From Ophiodon elongatus (Eukaryota; Chordata; Actinopteri; Perciformes; Hexagrammidae): 64,000 bases of DNA. Positions 14,862-27,720 of this stretch are shown here, piece by piece. Where the stretch lies: contig JACSYO010002009.1 in the NCBI GenBank assembly GCA_016806645.1, positions 718,501 to 782,500 on the forward strand, in the 5' to 3' direction. The notes beneath the pieces were generated by a model. The model was not told the origin of the DNA, searched no databases, and worked only from the letters and a program-made list of their open reading frames with translations. The position numbers were made by a program, and so were the translations under genes. Each line of letters opens with the position of its first letter. The stretch's first letter is position 1.

Positions 14862-15450
14862 CAGACTGTATTTAAGAAGTGGTTGTAGTCAAAGCGACGA
14901 CACTCGTTGGTTTGTGGACTGCCGTATTTAATTTCGGGTTGGGCATTTTGGCAACCAGAAGTGACACCAGAGGGTGGAGCTAAGTACAACCGAACGCTGA
15001 ATAAAAACACATTTTGGGACGACCAAAAATTTTCCAAATAACTTCAACACACTATGAAAATGTTAGCCGTAAGATGAAAACACAGGCGGCTCCCAGACCG
15101 GACAACGCCTTGGTAGCGACCTGTCAATCACAAGTTAACCACACCCTAAATCATACCCTGCTGTATTGTCTATTTTACTCTAAATGTGACCATAATTTAC
15201 TAAATGAACATCATGCTGTATTGAATAAGACTTGCAACTAGAGATTGAGACCATAAACTCATGTTTACAATGTTTACTGAGGTAATAAATCAAGAGAGAA
15301 GTAGAGTCATTTTCTCATAGACTTCTATACAATCAGACTTCTTTTTGCAACCAGAAGAGTCACCCCCCCTGCTGACCAGTAGAGAGAATGCACGTTCAAG
15401 GCGCTTCAGCCTTGGCTTCACTTTTCCGACCCGGAGGTTGCCGCCTGGTT
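14862..15450 (+). mobile_element. teleost non-autonomous interspersed element, copy A
   Basis: The block starts at ACTGTATTTAAGAAGTGG and ends near GGAGGTTGCCGCC. The same sequence in the same order, reverse-complemented, is at 56570-57142, with identical runs of 30 bp or more in the segment at 15238-15360. Known teleost landmarks include AGAAGTGG near the start and CTTCTTTTTGCAACCAGA near the end. It has no open frame of its own, so it is a passive element. Class is uncertain (MITE or SINE-like). Confidence 0.8.
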
Positions 15451-16336
15451 CCAGTCAGATTGAGAAGAAGACATCCAACATGGATGAAAGAAACACGCAG
15501 ATTTATTGCTGCCGGACCAGAGTCTGGTTTAGATTCATCATTGTTTCCGGCCCTGTTTTGGCTAGCCTTCTGTGGTATCCCATATCAAAGACATGTTTGT
15601 CTGACCAGCCGTTTGCCATTGTTTTCCACATTTGGTGCTTTCCAACTCCTGTATGATGTCACTCACCCATCCTTCTTTCATTACTGTAGCAATAGCATTG
15701 CAAAAGACATTGCTCACCTTGATTCTGTATTTGGGGGTGGGGGGATTCATTTCCATCCCTAAATGCAACTGCAGCTCTTCATTGCGGCTGGGTCTATAAC
15801 CCCAGAGTACTGACTGAGATGCGTCCTTGGCATTGAACTGTCAAATACCAGAAGTTGGCTCTGAATGCTTGGTCAGGCCTCGTTTGTACTCTATGTTCTT
15901 TATCTTCTGTGTATTTATTTCCCGATTTGAAGTCATAACGTTTGCCGACTTTGTACTGATTTATTTCTGACCAAGTCTTTGTCTCATCTCTGCTTTGTTT
16001 GAGTTGATCTTTTCTCTTGTTAAATGAAAAACAAAGAAAAAAGCTTTTAGAAAACATATTCCAGTTCATTGTGTTGAATGAAACCACGAACAAAGAAGTG
16101 TCCGGATGTCGATCCAAACTATTTTACTAGTCATTTCTGGTACTGCAGGTCCTATTTTTGCCTTTGAATTGGCCGCGCTGAACATCGAATGAGCCCAAAA
16201 TGTTTGTGTGCAGCCTCAATATCGACTCCTTATACTCGAACTGTTGGAAAATGTCAAAATTTGTGTCAGTGAACAGTTTTGAAGTATCAAACAAAACATA
16301 CAAAATGAAAGTTTGAAACCGCTGACAATTGTTTTT
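15451..16336. other. intronic stretch, nothing recognised
   Basis: Mixed sequence following the mobile element; no feature was recognised. Confidence 0.45.
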
Positions 16337-16377
16337 GTTACCTTCTCAAGATGCTTGATTGTTTCTCTCCCTGGCGT

Positions 16378-16380
<3 letters not shown>
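16337..16380 (+). repeat. 44-bp sequence repeated at 54505-54548, abutting (CT)n
   Basis: The segment runs from GTTACCTTCTCAAG to CCCTGGCGTGTT and leads directly into a CT array. Reverse-complemented, all 44 bases recur at 54505-54548, again leading directly into the same array type. Similarity does not extend on the other side. Confidence 0.9.
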
Positions 16381-16448
<68 letters not shown>

Positions 16449-16461
16449 GTCTCTCTCTCTG
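16381..16461. repeat. (CT)n microsatellite
   Basis: About 55 bp of perfect CT followed by CTGT-interrupted CT. Homopyrimidine mirror repeat. Confidence 0.97.
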
Positions 16462-16593
16462 TTTGCCTCCCCTTTTCTCTCCCTCCCTCCCCTTCTATCT
16501 CAGACTCACTGCTAAGCCCACGAGTGTGTCTGAGCTCTGTGAGAGCCAGTGTTTGATTCGCTTCTCTCTGAGCCCCCAAACCCCCCCAACCTT

Positions 16594-16595
<2 letters not shown>

Positions 16596-16658
<63 letters not shown>

Positions 16659-16670
16659 TCTCTTTCTTTC
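16596..16670. repeat. (CT)n microsatellite with TTTCTC tail
   Basis: About 56 bp of perfect CT, then TTTCTC units. Together with 16381-16461 it creates a false 194-codon Leu-Ser frame on + and a Arg-Glu frame on -. Confidence 0.97.
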
Positions 16671-18220
16671 ATCTCCCACCTCCCCTCTGCCATAAGACCC
16701 AGCCTGACCTGGCACGTAGGCACATACTCGCCCCCGTCTCCCACCCATCTCCCCCCAAATCCCCAATTTCCCCAACCCCTCCTGGTCTCCTCTCTCAGCG
16801 AGGACCCGTATCCACCATCCAGCCACCTCTGTTGTCTGGACCTGAAACACAAGCAGGTCCCTTTGTTCTGACTGATAAAAGGAAGAAAGCAGGCTGAGGG
16901 AGGAGGATTAATTTAAGCGAAGGCCAGACGACACATCTGCTTGTTGTGTTCGTGTCTTTTCCTTGCCTCCCGTGGTTTCCCCTGCTTTCGTTCCATTATC
17001 TTTGGTGAGAGCAGAGGATATTGAGTCGAGATGCATGGTGAACTCTCGGGGCCGTGACACTCCCTTAATCCGGTGCCTGTTCCGTCTTTTGCCCTTTCCT
17101 GCTGTCTCCATCCAGCATCACCCCGCGCTTCCTTTCTTCCTTTCACCTGGTCTTCAAAATTCGCCCTAATCTCCATCTCCTTTTTCCTTTTTCGATAGCC
17201 TCTTCCATTCCTTTTTGTAGGAAGGAAGTAGTAAGCAGAGGAGAGGATGTTCTGTGATGTTATGAGTCTGATTGTGTCTCTCAAGCAGCCAGGGAATGTC
17301 CTCACACTTGCACTGGCAGAAGACCACAGCCAGTTTGACACCGTCTTTCCTGCAGTAGGACATAAAACCCCCCCCCCCCCCCTCATCCCTTGTGTGCGAT
17401 TCACCTTGACTTCCAAGGCATCTCAGTCCCCCCCCCCCCCATCCTCCCTCTGACCAGTTCATTGTCCGGAGGCCTGGGTCATGGTCACTGGTCCATGTCA
17501 GCTTTAGCAGTGGGCGTGTTTGATGGCCTTTCTGCTCATCTGACAGCTCTTTGGGTCAGCGGAGACGAAGGCAAAGGACGGGAAGGGATTAGTCCTTTTT
17601 TTATTTATGGTTTTAGCTTTTTTATTTTTGCATGCTTGCGGAGGAATTTGCGAATGCATTGAAAGTGTGCACTTTTGTTACTATCTCCCGCTGTCCTCAT
17701 GAACTTGGTGAACCTGCGTTACTTTGATACATAAATGTCTGTCGGTCAGTATAGTTATGCAGAGGGAGTGACCTTTAACCCTGACAGGGATCTTTGGCTC
17801 TTGAGGTCGGCCGCGAGCAGTAAGAACAGATCTAAAATGTCTCGGATCAGACGAGACGGGAACTCAGGCCAGCGGGTGAGTCTCCCCATTTCCTTGGCCT
17901 CCTGCCCCATCCATTGTCACCCTCTTGGCCCCTGCTCCCCCCCTTCCTTTCATCCAAGCTCACGCTCAGCATCCCACGCCTGCTGGACCAATAGGGAATT
18001 ACTGCAGGAAACAAGAGCGAGAGCAGAGTCGGAGGAAGAGAAGGGGGCGGGGGGGCGGGGGGGCTGTCTTGTCTGCTCTGTCACTTCATGCTGACACGGT
18101 ATGAGGTGGAGTGACACTGAGCTCCACCGTGGTGTCTGGGAGCAGTCTGGCCCAGGAAGTCTGACCTCCGTGACCCTCTCCCAGACCGGTTTAATACACA
18201 CGGGCTGTCTTTGGTTTGTG
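16671..18220. other. intronic stretch with C runs
   Basis: Pyrimidine-rich, with C runs at about 17370-17382 and 17430-17440. No exon was recognised. Confidence 0.45.
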
Positions 18221-18228
18221 TTGTGTAA

Positions 18229-18257
18229 ATGTGTGTGTGTGTGTGTGTGTGTGTGTG
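18229..18257. repeat. (TG)n microsatellite
   Basis: Short TG array of about 29 bp. Confidence 0.95.
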
Positions 18258-21200
18258 AGAGGAAGCCAGAATATAACATTGGGGCTGGGCTCTCTGAGGA
18301 GGGACTTCCAATCTCCAAAAGGTACAGATCAGCAAAGCGTTGCTGTTTATACAGTAGAAGAAAAGTTTTTGATGAAATTGCCTGGAAAATGCTGGCTCAG
18401 CCATTGTGGTGAATAGCTCGTAGTCGTGCCTGCTGCTGCTGTCGGGGTCGAGGCCTAAAGGCAAACTGTAGCTGCTGCTGAACGGGTAAAGAAAGACCCT
18501 TCAAACCTTCAATACGACAAACAGAGGGTGGAAAGATTTTACTGACGTGTCCGTGAACGGTTCAAATACCAGTCTATGTACTTATTCGTACAGTCCTGTT
18601 AAAGTTACCGGTCGGAGTTAATGCAAAGCGAAATTCTAGAGTTACACAGTTGAGTGAAAAGCACGAGTAGATTCAAACAATTGCACTCTCTGCAACACAA
18701 GTTGAGACGAAGATGTGTCCACATTGCAGTTCTCTGTGTTCTGTGTGTGACTACACTTTATAACTGTTGCGATAATAGTCGGAAAAGAAGAAGCTCTGGA
18801 GGAAAACGACAAACAACTGAAGTTCTTTGCGAGTTCTGAAATCAGTCAAACTTTGAATTGGTGTGAATTAAAAGGGGCAACGACTCAGAGAAGGAGATCC
18901 AAATCATGAAAACAATAAGTGAAACTGATGTAGGCCGTACAGCTCGGAAGCTCTGAAAACATCTTTGGAAAAGATGAATGAAATGCAGGTGATACTGATC
19001 AAAGATGAATCCTTTACAAGAACTGTCAGGCTTGTAGTGGGTGCCAAGGGTGGGCAAACATTAAAGTTGCTTTGACAACGGGGCTTTGCATGCTTCAGTT
19101 GTTCCGAGCACTTGTTTTGGCAAATGTTTCATTTGAATGTTTGGGTACGATTCAAATTCAAACCGGGACCCATCTGGAGAGGTGAACACTGGCGCACATT
19201 TCGTCTCATGTTCAAACACAATCGGACATAAAAAAAAGAGAGAGAAAAGAAAAGGGAATACAAAGGAATAAGAGCAGAATGAGTTGACGTACAAAACTTT
19301 GTGGAAGACAGTGGCTCAGATTGCCCAAAGAAAAGTGGCGCGATGATGTTGGGTGTTACAGAGACTGTGATAAAGGCAAATTCAGATCACGCATAAAAAC
19401 ACTCAGATTGTATGCATATGCTGTTGTGTTCTTTATACTGACAGTTTTCCTAAAATTGTATTTAAAAATAAAATAAAATACATATATATACCGCCTTGCT
19501 TAGCCAGATTCTTGCTAATACGCAGCCCTTGTACTTACGTGATTGTCTAATATGTGATATCTGAGTCCCGTGTGAATAATCCCTGGGTGCACCTGCCTTC
19601 CATCTGCGAGCGAAGCATGGGGACAATCGGTTCATACATTACGCTTGTCATTCACGTGGCACATAAATCGCAGCATATAGAAAAAAAAAACCATCGCTGG
19701 GTTCATTGTGTTCCCCTGGCACGTCGTTTTGTATATGGAATATATTTGCCCTTGAAACGTTGACACGCTCATGAAAGGGACGACCTCTCTTAGTCCTCAG
19801 GCAAGACTGGGTTTGGATTTTCTTTTTCGCATCGGCCAGAAACTGGCTGCAGCTGGACACTTGTGGATCCCCTGCCGTGGCCCACCGGGGGGACATTTAC
19901 TGGCCTCCGACAACCTTCAGACGTCTCGGGGAAAACTCACTCTCCAGCGTGCAGACTGGCCATGACAATGCAATTACCATGCAGCATGTACATTCTTGTT
20001 GGCACCATTGTTGGCTCCTAACCTAGCTCAGACACTATTGTTGCCTTTTCACCTTTGTGCGAGACTCATTGTCAACCGGCGCTTTCTGCGCTGAAAGCTT
20101 GGGGGCACAATAACGCTGACATTCAATTGGCCTTCCCCCAACTGTAGCCATTTTGCTCCACTGAATCAGGAGTTAAAAGAAGAATCTGGTCGGAAGCGTT
20201 GTTTGATATGTGAAAAGAAATACAAAATAGTTTTGCTGGAATCCAAAAACTCCGAGTCCCGCCAGAGCCCAAACACTTTTATCTGGCTTTGAAAGACTCA
20301 TTGTAAAGTTAAATGCTGGACCCGGGTTTTCGGTTTCCCCGTCTCCCTCGCCTTCCTCTGCTTCCTCTCAGAGCGGCGATTCTTTCTGGAGAAAGCATGG
20401 ACATGCTACAGCTCCATCCATTTCACAAATGCACAAGCCCAGTTAGACCACTACACTTAGTGCTCCGTGTGTAATGACGTGTCCTGCCTCGGCACCAAGG
20501 TAAGACGGATGGAATATCTCCGCTGTACTTGTTTATGTAAGTCTCTCAGACAAACTCGTGACACTGGCGTTCCAATTACCTGTGCAATATCAATGTGGTG
20601 CTTAGAACGGAGACTTGACTCCACTTACGGCTCTGTCTCCGAGGGTCTTTACTTTAGCCCCTAATATGAAGTGCAGGGTAATGGATGAGTTGAGGTTCTC
20701 TGAGACTTGGCTCACATGCCGCGGGGAGCCGACCACAATGCAACGTGGCAGATAAGAAACGAGGGCTGCTGTCGCGTGCGCGGCCACTAGCGGCGGCGTT
20801 GCTGGCGTGCTGTACGTTCCCCGACTGCATTCTGGGACTGTCGGCTACCATCGAAAGCCAATTTGGCCAATAGTGACTAAAACGAGTCAAACTTCAGGTT
20901 CAACTTACGGCATCGTGTTATTGGCACGTGGAGTTAATGGTATTGTCCGTCATGTTATGTAAACATCCTGCATTTTTCCTGTTATTCAATTTCTGGCCTT
21001 TCACCGACGAGAATCTAACTATCTTTTCACTGCTTTGCCGGAGCAGCAATTTCGCTGTCAGGTTGGTTGTTTTCCTGTAATTTGGGCGTCTGCTGATAAG
21101 TGTCACGCACTGGAAATGTATCTTTTTCTCCAAGGTGCTACTGCCCCAGAGTTTTTCCCCTCTCGCCGTCTACTTACACCAGTGTTCTCGTGTACAGAGG

Positions 21201-22059
21201 TGTACTCCCGTCTACCGTGGAGACTGCTGATGTATTCATCAAACACTCATTTGCTGCCATTCAGTCTTGTACGGGGCGAAAACAATTTACACAGGCTTGA
21301 AAATTGCTTTATCCAGGTAATCCCTCACAGTAAATGTGAGGCCTTTTAATTTGTTTTGCTTTCCCCAAGTCGTTGCCCAGGATGAGTGTGTTCTTGTCAG
21401 TGTGGGCATCATATAATGTCGTGCTTATTGTCAGTCACCTGACACACCCACGAGAAGAAATTGAAACCCGTTCCAGGAAATAATTGCTGGTTAAAGTGTC
21501 CAATTCTAAAGCTAATGTGGGACATCTTTGGTAGCAGGGCAGAGGATTGACTCTCTCAATGGCAATAAAAAAAAACTTAAAAATCAAATTGGTCCCAGAA
21601 TTGCAGTAGGGCTGTCAATGAAAAATAAATAAATATATATGTCAAGTTCGAACAAATGAGAACTTGCGTTAATTATTCGAATCCATTTGAAAGCAACCCG
21701 CGGCGCCTTATCCTGGCCCTTTTCCCGTTAGCTTCATAGTCTCCAGTCCTTTAGCCTGCAGACGTCTCTGTACCTCTTCATCCTTTTCCGTCTCAACGTA
21801 TGCTTTATTTACCGGAACAGATGACGAGACTGTGTCTGTCATGGGAGGTCAGTGTATCTCATGATCCGCTCATCTCCAAGAGAACACGCGTAGCGACGTG
21901 CAAGTTGCACATGCGGTCGTTTAGTAATTGTGGGCGTGGGCAGCGGAGCACACACCGGAGGGTATACTCTATTGTGTACTCGTGCCTTCTTCAGATCCAT
22001 CTTAAACGCGCCCTCGCGCTGCAGCGCGGGACACTCTGCAACACGCCGCGTCGAGGCGG
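18258..22059. other. intronic stretch, mostly unique sequence
   Basis: The longest segment nearly free of microsatellites. 20040-20170 and 20690-20890 have the even composition of conserved noncoding DNA but carry no definite motif cluster. Text near 21605-21680 (GGGCTGTCAAT followed by A+T-rich sequence) may be a fragment of a dispersed repeat. No exon was recognised. Confidence 0.4.
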
Positions 22060-22069
22060 CTGAGCACTC

Positions 22070-22250
22070 AGTCAGAATGGACAACGGGCCCGGTGCCTTC
22101 CGCCAGACCAATTAGGCAGCAAAGCAAGACTAATGGCTGTGGTTAACTTGGCCTCTGAAGAATGGAGCTGTCCCCATCGGACCGCCTCGTTACGTGATTG
22201 AGGAGGCTGTGCGTTTGCTCGCGCGCGTTTGTTAATGTGAACCGGGGTCT
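22070..22250. other. candidate conserved noncoding element
   Basis: Repeat-free block with CAGACCAATTAGGC (CCAAT and ATTA core), GACTAATGGC and CGTGATTGAGG motifs. Inference from appearance only. Confidence 0.25.
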
Positions 22251-22845
22251 AAATGATGACAAGCAGATGCCTGCAGTGGGCGCGTCCACCCGTAACTTGG
22301 CCTCCACCCCCCCCCCCTCTCCTTTCTTCCCCTCCCTTGAGATTACAACACAACACCTCTGTGCCACCTTGCAGGCCCACACCTGGTTGCACTGTGGGGG
22401 TGTTTGGGAGAGGGAGAATGAACTTCTACGGTTCCCTCCCTTTTTAACAAGCTAATTAAGCAGCGCGCGTTGCATCCTCGGGGCGATATTGAAATGACTC
22501 AGTCACAGTTCAGTAATGCTTCTAATAGACGGAGGAAGATGGGGAGCTCAGGAGGAGGAGGGAGGGCCGATGAAGGAATGGGAGCCGGAGAGAGAGAGAG
22601 AGATGTGTGGGGGACGGGGAATGGCGAAGGTACAAATTAGACAGAGCTGGAACAGTTGTGTGTAACAAGCTCCCCACTGTATTCTCCTCACACCCACTGA
22701 GCTGAGGAGGAGCCCAGGCAGACATGCTGGTCTGGCCTGGAAGTGGCTCTGCAGCTACAGACACCATCGGTCTGGGCAGCGCGGGCGGCCGCCGCCAGGG
22801 GGCGACGTCTCAGAGAATGACAGTGCAAACATTTCTCCATCCATC

Positions 22846-22920
22846 TCCTCCTCCTCCTCCTCCTCCTCCTCCTCCTCCTCCTCCTCCTCCTCCTCCTCCT
22901 CCTCCTCCTCCTCCTCCTCC
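22846..22920. repeat. (CTC)n microsatellite, about 25 units
   Basis: Perfect trinucleotide array of 75 bp. Its six frames read as poly-Pro, poly-Ser, poly-Leu, poly-Glu, poly-Arg and poly-Gly. The poly-Pro and poly-Arg/Glu frames (22688-22963) have no supporting flanks and are not genes. Confidence 0.97.
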
Positions 22921-23384
22921 GGAGTTCTGGGACACTTTGGCACATGCCACTAACACATGTTAATGTTTTCCCCTTTTTGGTAAACAGTTCAAATCTATAA
23001 CAGTTGCACTGCTATTTGTCAAAGCTATTTAAGGTTCAGTGAAACCAGACTCCTCTCCAGAGCCGACCGCAGAGGGAAACATGTCTGACTGCAGTTTAGA
23101 CACAGAACATTGTCCTGTTATTCATTTCATCAGATCTGGAGATAAGCTCTCTGCTATGAGGTGAGAATCCTGTGGACCAGACACATTTGGCAGGATTTAT
23201 TTTTTTATGTGTACATCTGTGTACATTTCTGTGTCTATTCCAGTCTGTCTGTGTTACGCTCTACTTAGCTGTTGGTTTTTCTAAATACCCTGAACTCGGC
23301 TTTCTTTCATCAGGAGACATTAAAATGACACCTGATCAGCCGCAGGTCGGTTTCCTATATATGGCAGATCATTAGCATGTGGGT

Positions 23385-23386
<2 letters not shown>

Positions 23387-23465
<79 letters not shown>
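23387..23465. repeat. (GA)n microsatellite, about 39 units
   Basis: Perfect homopurine array of 79 bp; mirror repeat. Confidence 0.98.
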
Positions 23466-23466
<1 letters not shown>

Positions 23467-25140
23467 CAGTGAAGTGCACAAGATATTACGGATCTCATTT
23501 GTTGTTGAGGCACTTTCAACTGGAGACGGATTGATTCATAATAATTACATACCTTTATTCATAATAAACTTTTGAGGGATAAGCAACAAATACAGGCGCC
23601 GCAATACAAATAGCAATGTGTGTTTTGTGTGTGAACCAGTATTACAGCAGGGTAAAGAGGCCCGATAGGCCGGTATTCACGGTATTTACATGCTATTATT
23701 ACAGTAGGCATATTTAACCGTTGCAAAATACATGTTCTAAATTAATAAAATAGTCATAAATAGGAACGCTTCTAGCATTTTCTTTTGCCGATCAAGTAGG
23801 ACTTTTACTTAAATATCCTTTTCTTTGTCCTGGCTTGTTTTTTTTTTATAATGTAAGTGTAAAATTACAAAATCTCTCAACACAGAAAAACAATACAATA
23901 CCAAATAAAGAAAGCAAAAGAAATAAAGTATACAATTACATAATGAGATGCAAACAATGTAAAATTTAAATAAAATATTGCTGTTTGTGCTGCTGTTGTT
24001 AATTCATTGTTTTTGAGTTCGACAAAGTAGCAGTACTTTGCCTTAAATTACATATTTTGATATGTAATTTTCCCCTGGTGTATACACTTTCGGATTTTTC
24101 TGTCTCTAACTTTGTTTTGAAAAGTGCTACATAAATAGAGGTATTATGTAATCAGTACGTTTTTTATGTGTATATGCATCACTGAGACGAAGAAGGCTGC
24201 CTGGAAATGCTTTCTTTTCATTTATCTTGCCTGAACTTCGTGCCTTTTGTGGAGTGAATTAAAGGAACTAGAGTATGTTTTTTTTTCTTTTCTTCTTCAT
24301 GTCATTCGAGTCTGATGTCCTTCAGGGTTTTCTTTTCTGACTTGAGCAGAAATCCAACAGGGGTGCTGCGGCCTCCCTTTGTGTCTCGTATATCAAATAA
24401 ATAATCTGTAGCAAATAAGGTTTATTTTTATTTTGTCTGGTGGGAAAAAGACCAAGCTTTTCAAAACGTTTCCCTAAATCTGTGTAGTTATCTCCGAGTG
24501 CAAATAGTTTTGCTTTTTTAGCTTTTTGACTTTCTCCAGCTGGCTCGATGCGTCTGCGGGTCGCTTAAGACAAGACGGCTTGGCACGTCACACCGCTCAT
24601 GTTGCTGACCTCAGAGTGCCCCACTCGTTTTCTTCTTTCTGGAATAAAGTACTCAAAAATGAGTGCGCATAAGTGCACGTCATTAAAGTCTCAGTAATTA
24701 GACACCTCAGAGTGCAGATCCAGATATGAGAGACTTGGGAGCCGGTCCTGATCCTGACTTAGATTGAATGTTCTTGGTCGGTATGTGCTCGCTGGATGCT
24801 GCTTTGGGGCTTGTGTGAGACTTCTCACAGGCTCACGGTGACTGCATTAAGGCCGTCGGAGATTGGCCGTGATTTAGTGTTTTTTAAGTGTGTTTGGTTT
24901 TGGACTCCGACTCTGTCAGGTCCTGATTGCCTGCTGCTGCTGCTCGGATGAATCAAACGCGCCACTGACGGAGGCAGAGGTAGCGCGGTGGCACGGTGAG
25001 TGGAACTGTCAGCTACCTGCTGTTTATATTTAGTCAAAACAGGCGGAGACCTAATTTCTCCTGGGAGTCACAAATTGGATCGGGCCAACTTGTTGCCCTG
25101 ACCCCTTGCTGGTATTTCTACTCACTTTTAAAGGATGGGA
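23466..25140. other. intronic stretch, A+T-rich
   Basis: 23520-24480 is strongly A+T-rich with no recognisable element. 24540-24870 is more balanced. No exon was recognised. Confidence 0.45.
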
Positions 25141-25239
25141 TGGGATGGGGGGTGGGGGTGGGGGGTGGGGGGGGGGGGGCTGTGTGCAGGAAAGGAGAAA
25201 AAAAAGAAAAGAAAAAAAAAACTTCAATGGAATTTTAAT

Positions 25240-25370
25240 TTGCTTTATTAATTTATGCAAATGACAGAGAGCAGCTGTTTGAATCTGAGTGTTAAATTGC
25301 TTACCCAAGCATTGCCATGTAGGCTGTATGTAAATGCAGGTGTGTGCTAATTGAAATTCAATATCCTTCT
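25240..25370. promoter_or_regulatory. candidate enhancer core: POU octamer, TALE site and E-box
   Basis: ATGCAAAT (25255-25262) overlaps TGACAG (25262-25267, TALE/MEIS-type) and is followed by CAGCTG (25272-25277). TTAATTT and CTAATTGAAAT motifs lie on either side. Tight spacing of known motif types supports a regulatory reading; activity and conservation are untested. Confidence 0.35.
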
Positions 25371-25408
25371 CGTCAGCAAGGGTTGCCGGCCTTCTCAACC
25401 GAGCTGCC

Positions 25409-25516
25409 CTCCTCCTCCTCCTCCTCCTCCTCCTCCTCCTCTTCCTCTTCCTCTTCCTCCTCCTTCTCATCCTCTTCCTCCTCCTTCTCCTCTCTTCTTC
25501 CTCCTCCTCCTCCTCT
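25409..25516. repeat. (CTC)n microsatellite, degenerating to CTTCCT units
   Basis: About 32 bp of perfect CTC followed by about 75 bp of imperfect CTT/CTC. Confidence 0.95.
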
Positions 25517-27720
25517 CATCCGCCTCCTCTCCTACCGCACTTGTTTGCCCTCCAACCTTACCTAAGTGGGTCTTTAATTTAAAAGTAAGCGCATTAACTT
25601 TTTTCCAAACATAGGCTAGATAAAGCACCCCGTGCCAGCAAATGAATAAACGGCGACATAAATAACGCTCTCTCTCCCCTCAGACGCACACGCACAGGGA
25701 CGCACGGCGGTGGAGATCGATAAACAGCGGTATTGAGGCATCTCTTGAGGTCTGTGTCTGGCTCAGTGTGATGGTTGATTTATTTGTTCTTTGCGAGGGG
25801 CGGTAAATCAGCGCTTGCCCTCGGGCCAGCTCGGCTCTACGCAGCCAGGCAACGTACTTAGTGTCACTCCTCAAACCCTGCTGGTTCAGGCGTCTGCCCG
25901 TTCTCTGTAAGTTTACGTTTTTGTGTTTGCAACCCCCCAAAAAATAAAAAAATAAAATGATGTTTTCAAATTCACTTTCCCTCGCTTTGAAAAAAAAATA
26001 AAATGCCTGTGCACTTTCAAGTTAAAGGCCTTCCCAGGCAGTGTACGTGAGCGAGACACATCAAGGTGCAGTCTGTGTGGGACGCATGAACAATGCTCTC
26101 TGTTAACATTCATCGAGGGTGAGGTGGGGAGCCTGGCTGCTGGCTAATTGCCGCTCAAAGACGTAGAAAGATGGAGAGGCAGAGGGACCGAGAGGAGGCC
26201 TCACCTTCCCCCAGGGCTCTTTCAGGGGTTGTGTCACTCTCCTCAGCTCCTCTGCTTCCCCTTTGCTCTCCTCTGCCCTTCTTCTTCTCTCACTATTGCC
26301 CTAAGACAGGGAGTCAAGCTGTCCCCAGCAAACCGCGGCAGAAGCCCCCCCCCCCCCTCCTTTTGAATCATCTGAGCGTTCCTCTTCCTCATCTCCTCGC
26401 TCACCTTTTCTTTGTTTGTCGACAGTAAGACTCACAACTGGGGGCCCTGCGTCAGAGGACAAAGTCTTTTCTTTTTTTTACTATTGTTGCTAACTTGATT
26501 CAAGATTTCACTCAATCTTTTTTCGAGGCTTTCGACAGATTGCGTTCAAAGAAAGGTGATTCGGGACTGGAAGTTTGTTTGTCTAACTTTGCGCAGCCTC
26601 TTAATAGTGCTGCGGCTGCCAGTCCGCTAGCCAGGCGAGCTAATTATCTTTGGCTCAAGCATCATTTGGCTTGAACCGCATGCCTACTGTGAGTACACAC
26701 AGTGGCAGCTTGTGTCCACATTGCTCATCGGGGGGGTGGAGGGGGGCGTGCGACACTGCGAAGAGGCATCAACAAACTTGACCCGGCTCTTTGCTCAAAT
26801 GTCAAAAACTCAAAAACGCAGTACATCTTTTTCACTAACAGCCCGTGTGAACCTTCATGGCCAGAATTTTGACTCAAGGAGACGGTCGTTTTAAAGGCCC
26901 GCTAACGACTTATGTTTATGTCCATGTGACAAAGGCCTTTAGTGCCTGACGGAATTATGGCTCCTGTCTGACAACAGCAAAAGAGGAAGTAGTGTGACGT
27001 CATTTACGAGCCACGGAGTCGGCGGAGGGCTGTGGTTTGGGTGGATGGATGGATGGATGGGAAAACAAAATGTCCAAAAAGGGACATCTGTTAGCTTCCT
27101 GTTTCCCACCGACAGTCTTGTGGATTCTCTCAACAATGACCAAAATTGTTCCCTAACCAAGTCATTACTTTAACCATGATGACGGCGGTCCCCGAATATT
27201 AATGAAGTAGCTTATTTTAACTGAGACCACAATGTTTCCCTCACCTAAATTCTCAAATAGTGGCCTATATTTACCTCAGTGGTATAATACGTTTAATGTC
27301 TTTTTCCACAACACTAATTCCATTAGTATGGCAAGAATCATGTGAGGCATTCTCTCCCACAACCCCCTTCTCAATGCCTTCTTTTTTTTTTTTACTGGCC
27401 TTTATTAACAACGGGCCCGGTATTTCTTCTTGATAGTCATATCCCCCTGCTAGTATTTACCTCAGCATCAAGTTGCAGCGTTATCACATATTTCTGCATG
27501 ATAGTCAAACTGAAATACATTCTTTTTGATGTGCAGCAAGTTGTCACTGTGTCTTTACAGCTCACTGGAGTTGATTGTTTGTGCGCGTTTGGGAACCCCC
27601 CCCCCCCCCCAAAAAAACAGAACCAGCTCATCACGACCATTTTTTTCCAAAGAGCCCCTCTGGTAATATCGTGTTCATTTTATGGGCCAGGATTTGACTT
27701 TTTAAGTGTCTTCTAAATTA
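25517..27720. other. intronic stretch, nothing recognised
   Basis: Contains short homopolymers (C at 26345-26357, C at 27596-27610) and four GGAT units at about 27043-27060. No exon was recognised. Confidence 0.45.

Noticed and set aside
16313..16897. 194-codon open frame on +
   Set aside because: Two CT arrays read as Leu-Ser with pyrimidine-rich spacer; no protein similarity.
22688..22963. Poly-Pro, poly-Arg and poly-Glu frames
   Set aside because: All are readings of one (CTC)n array.
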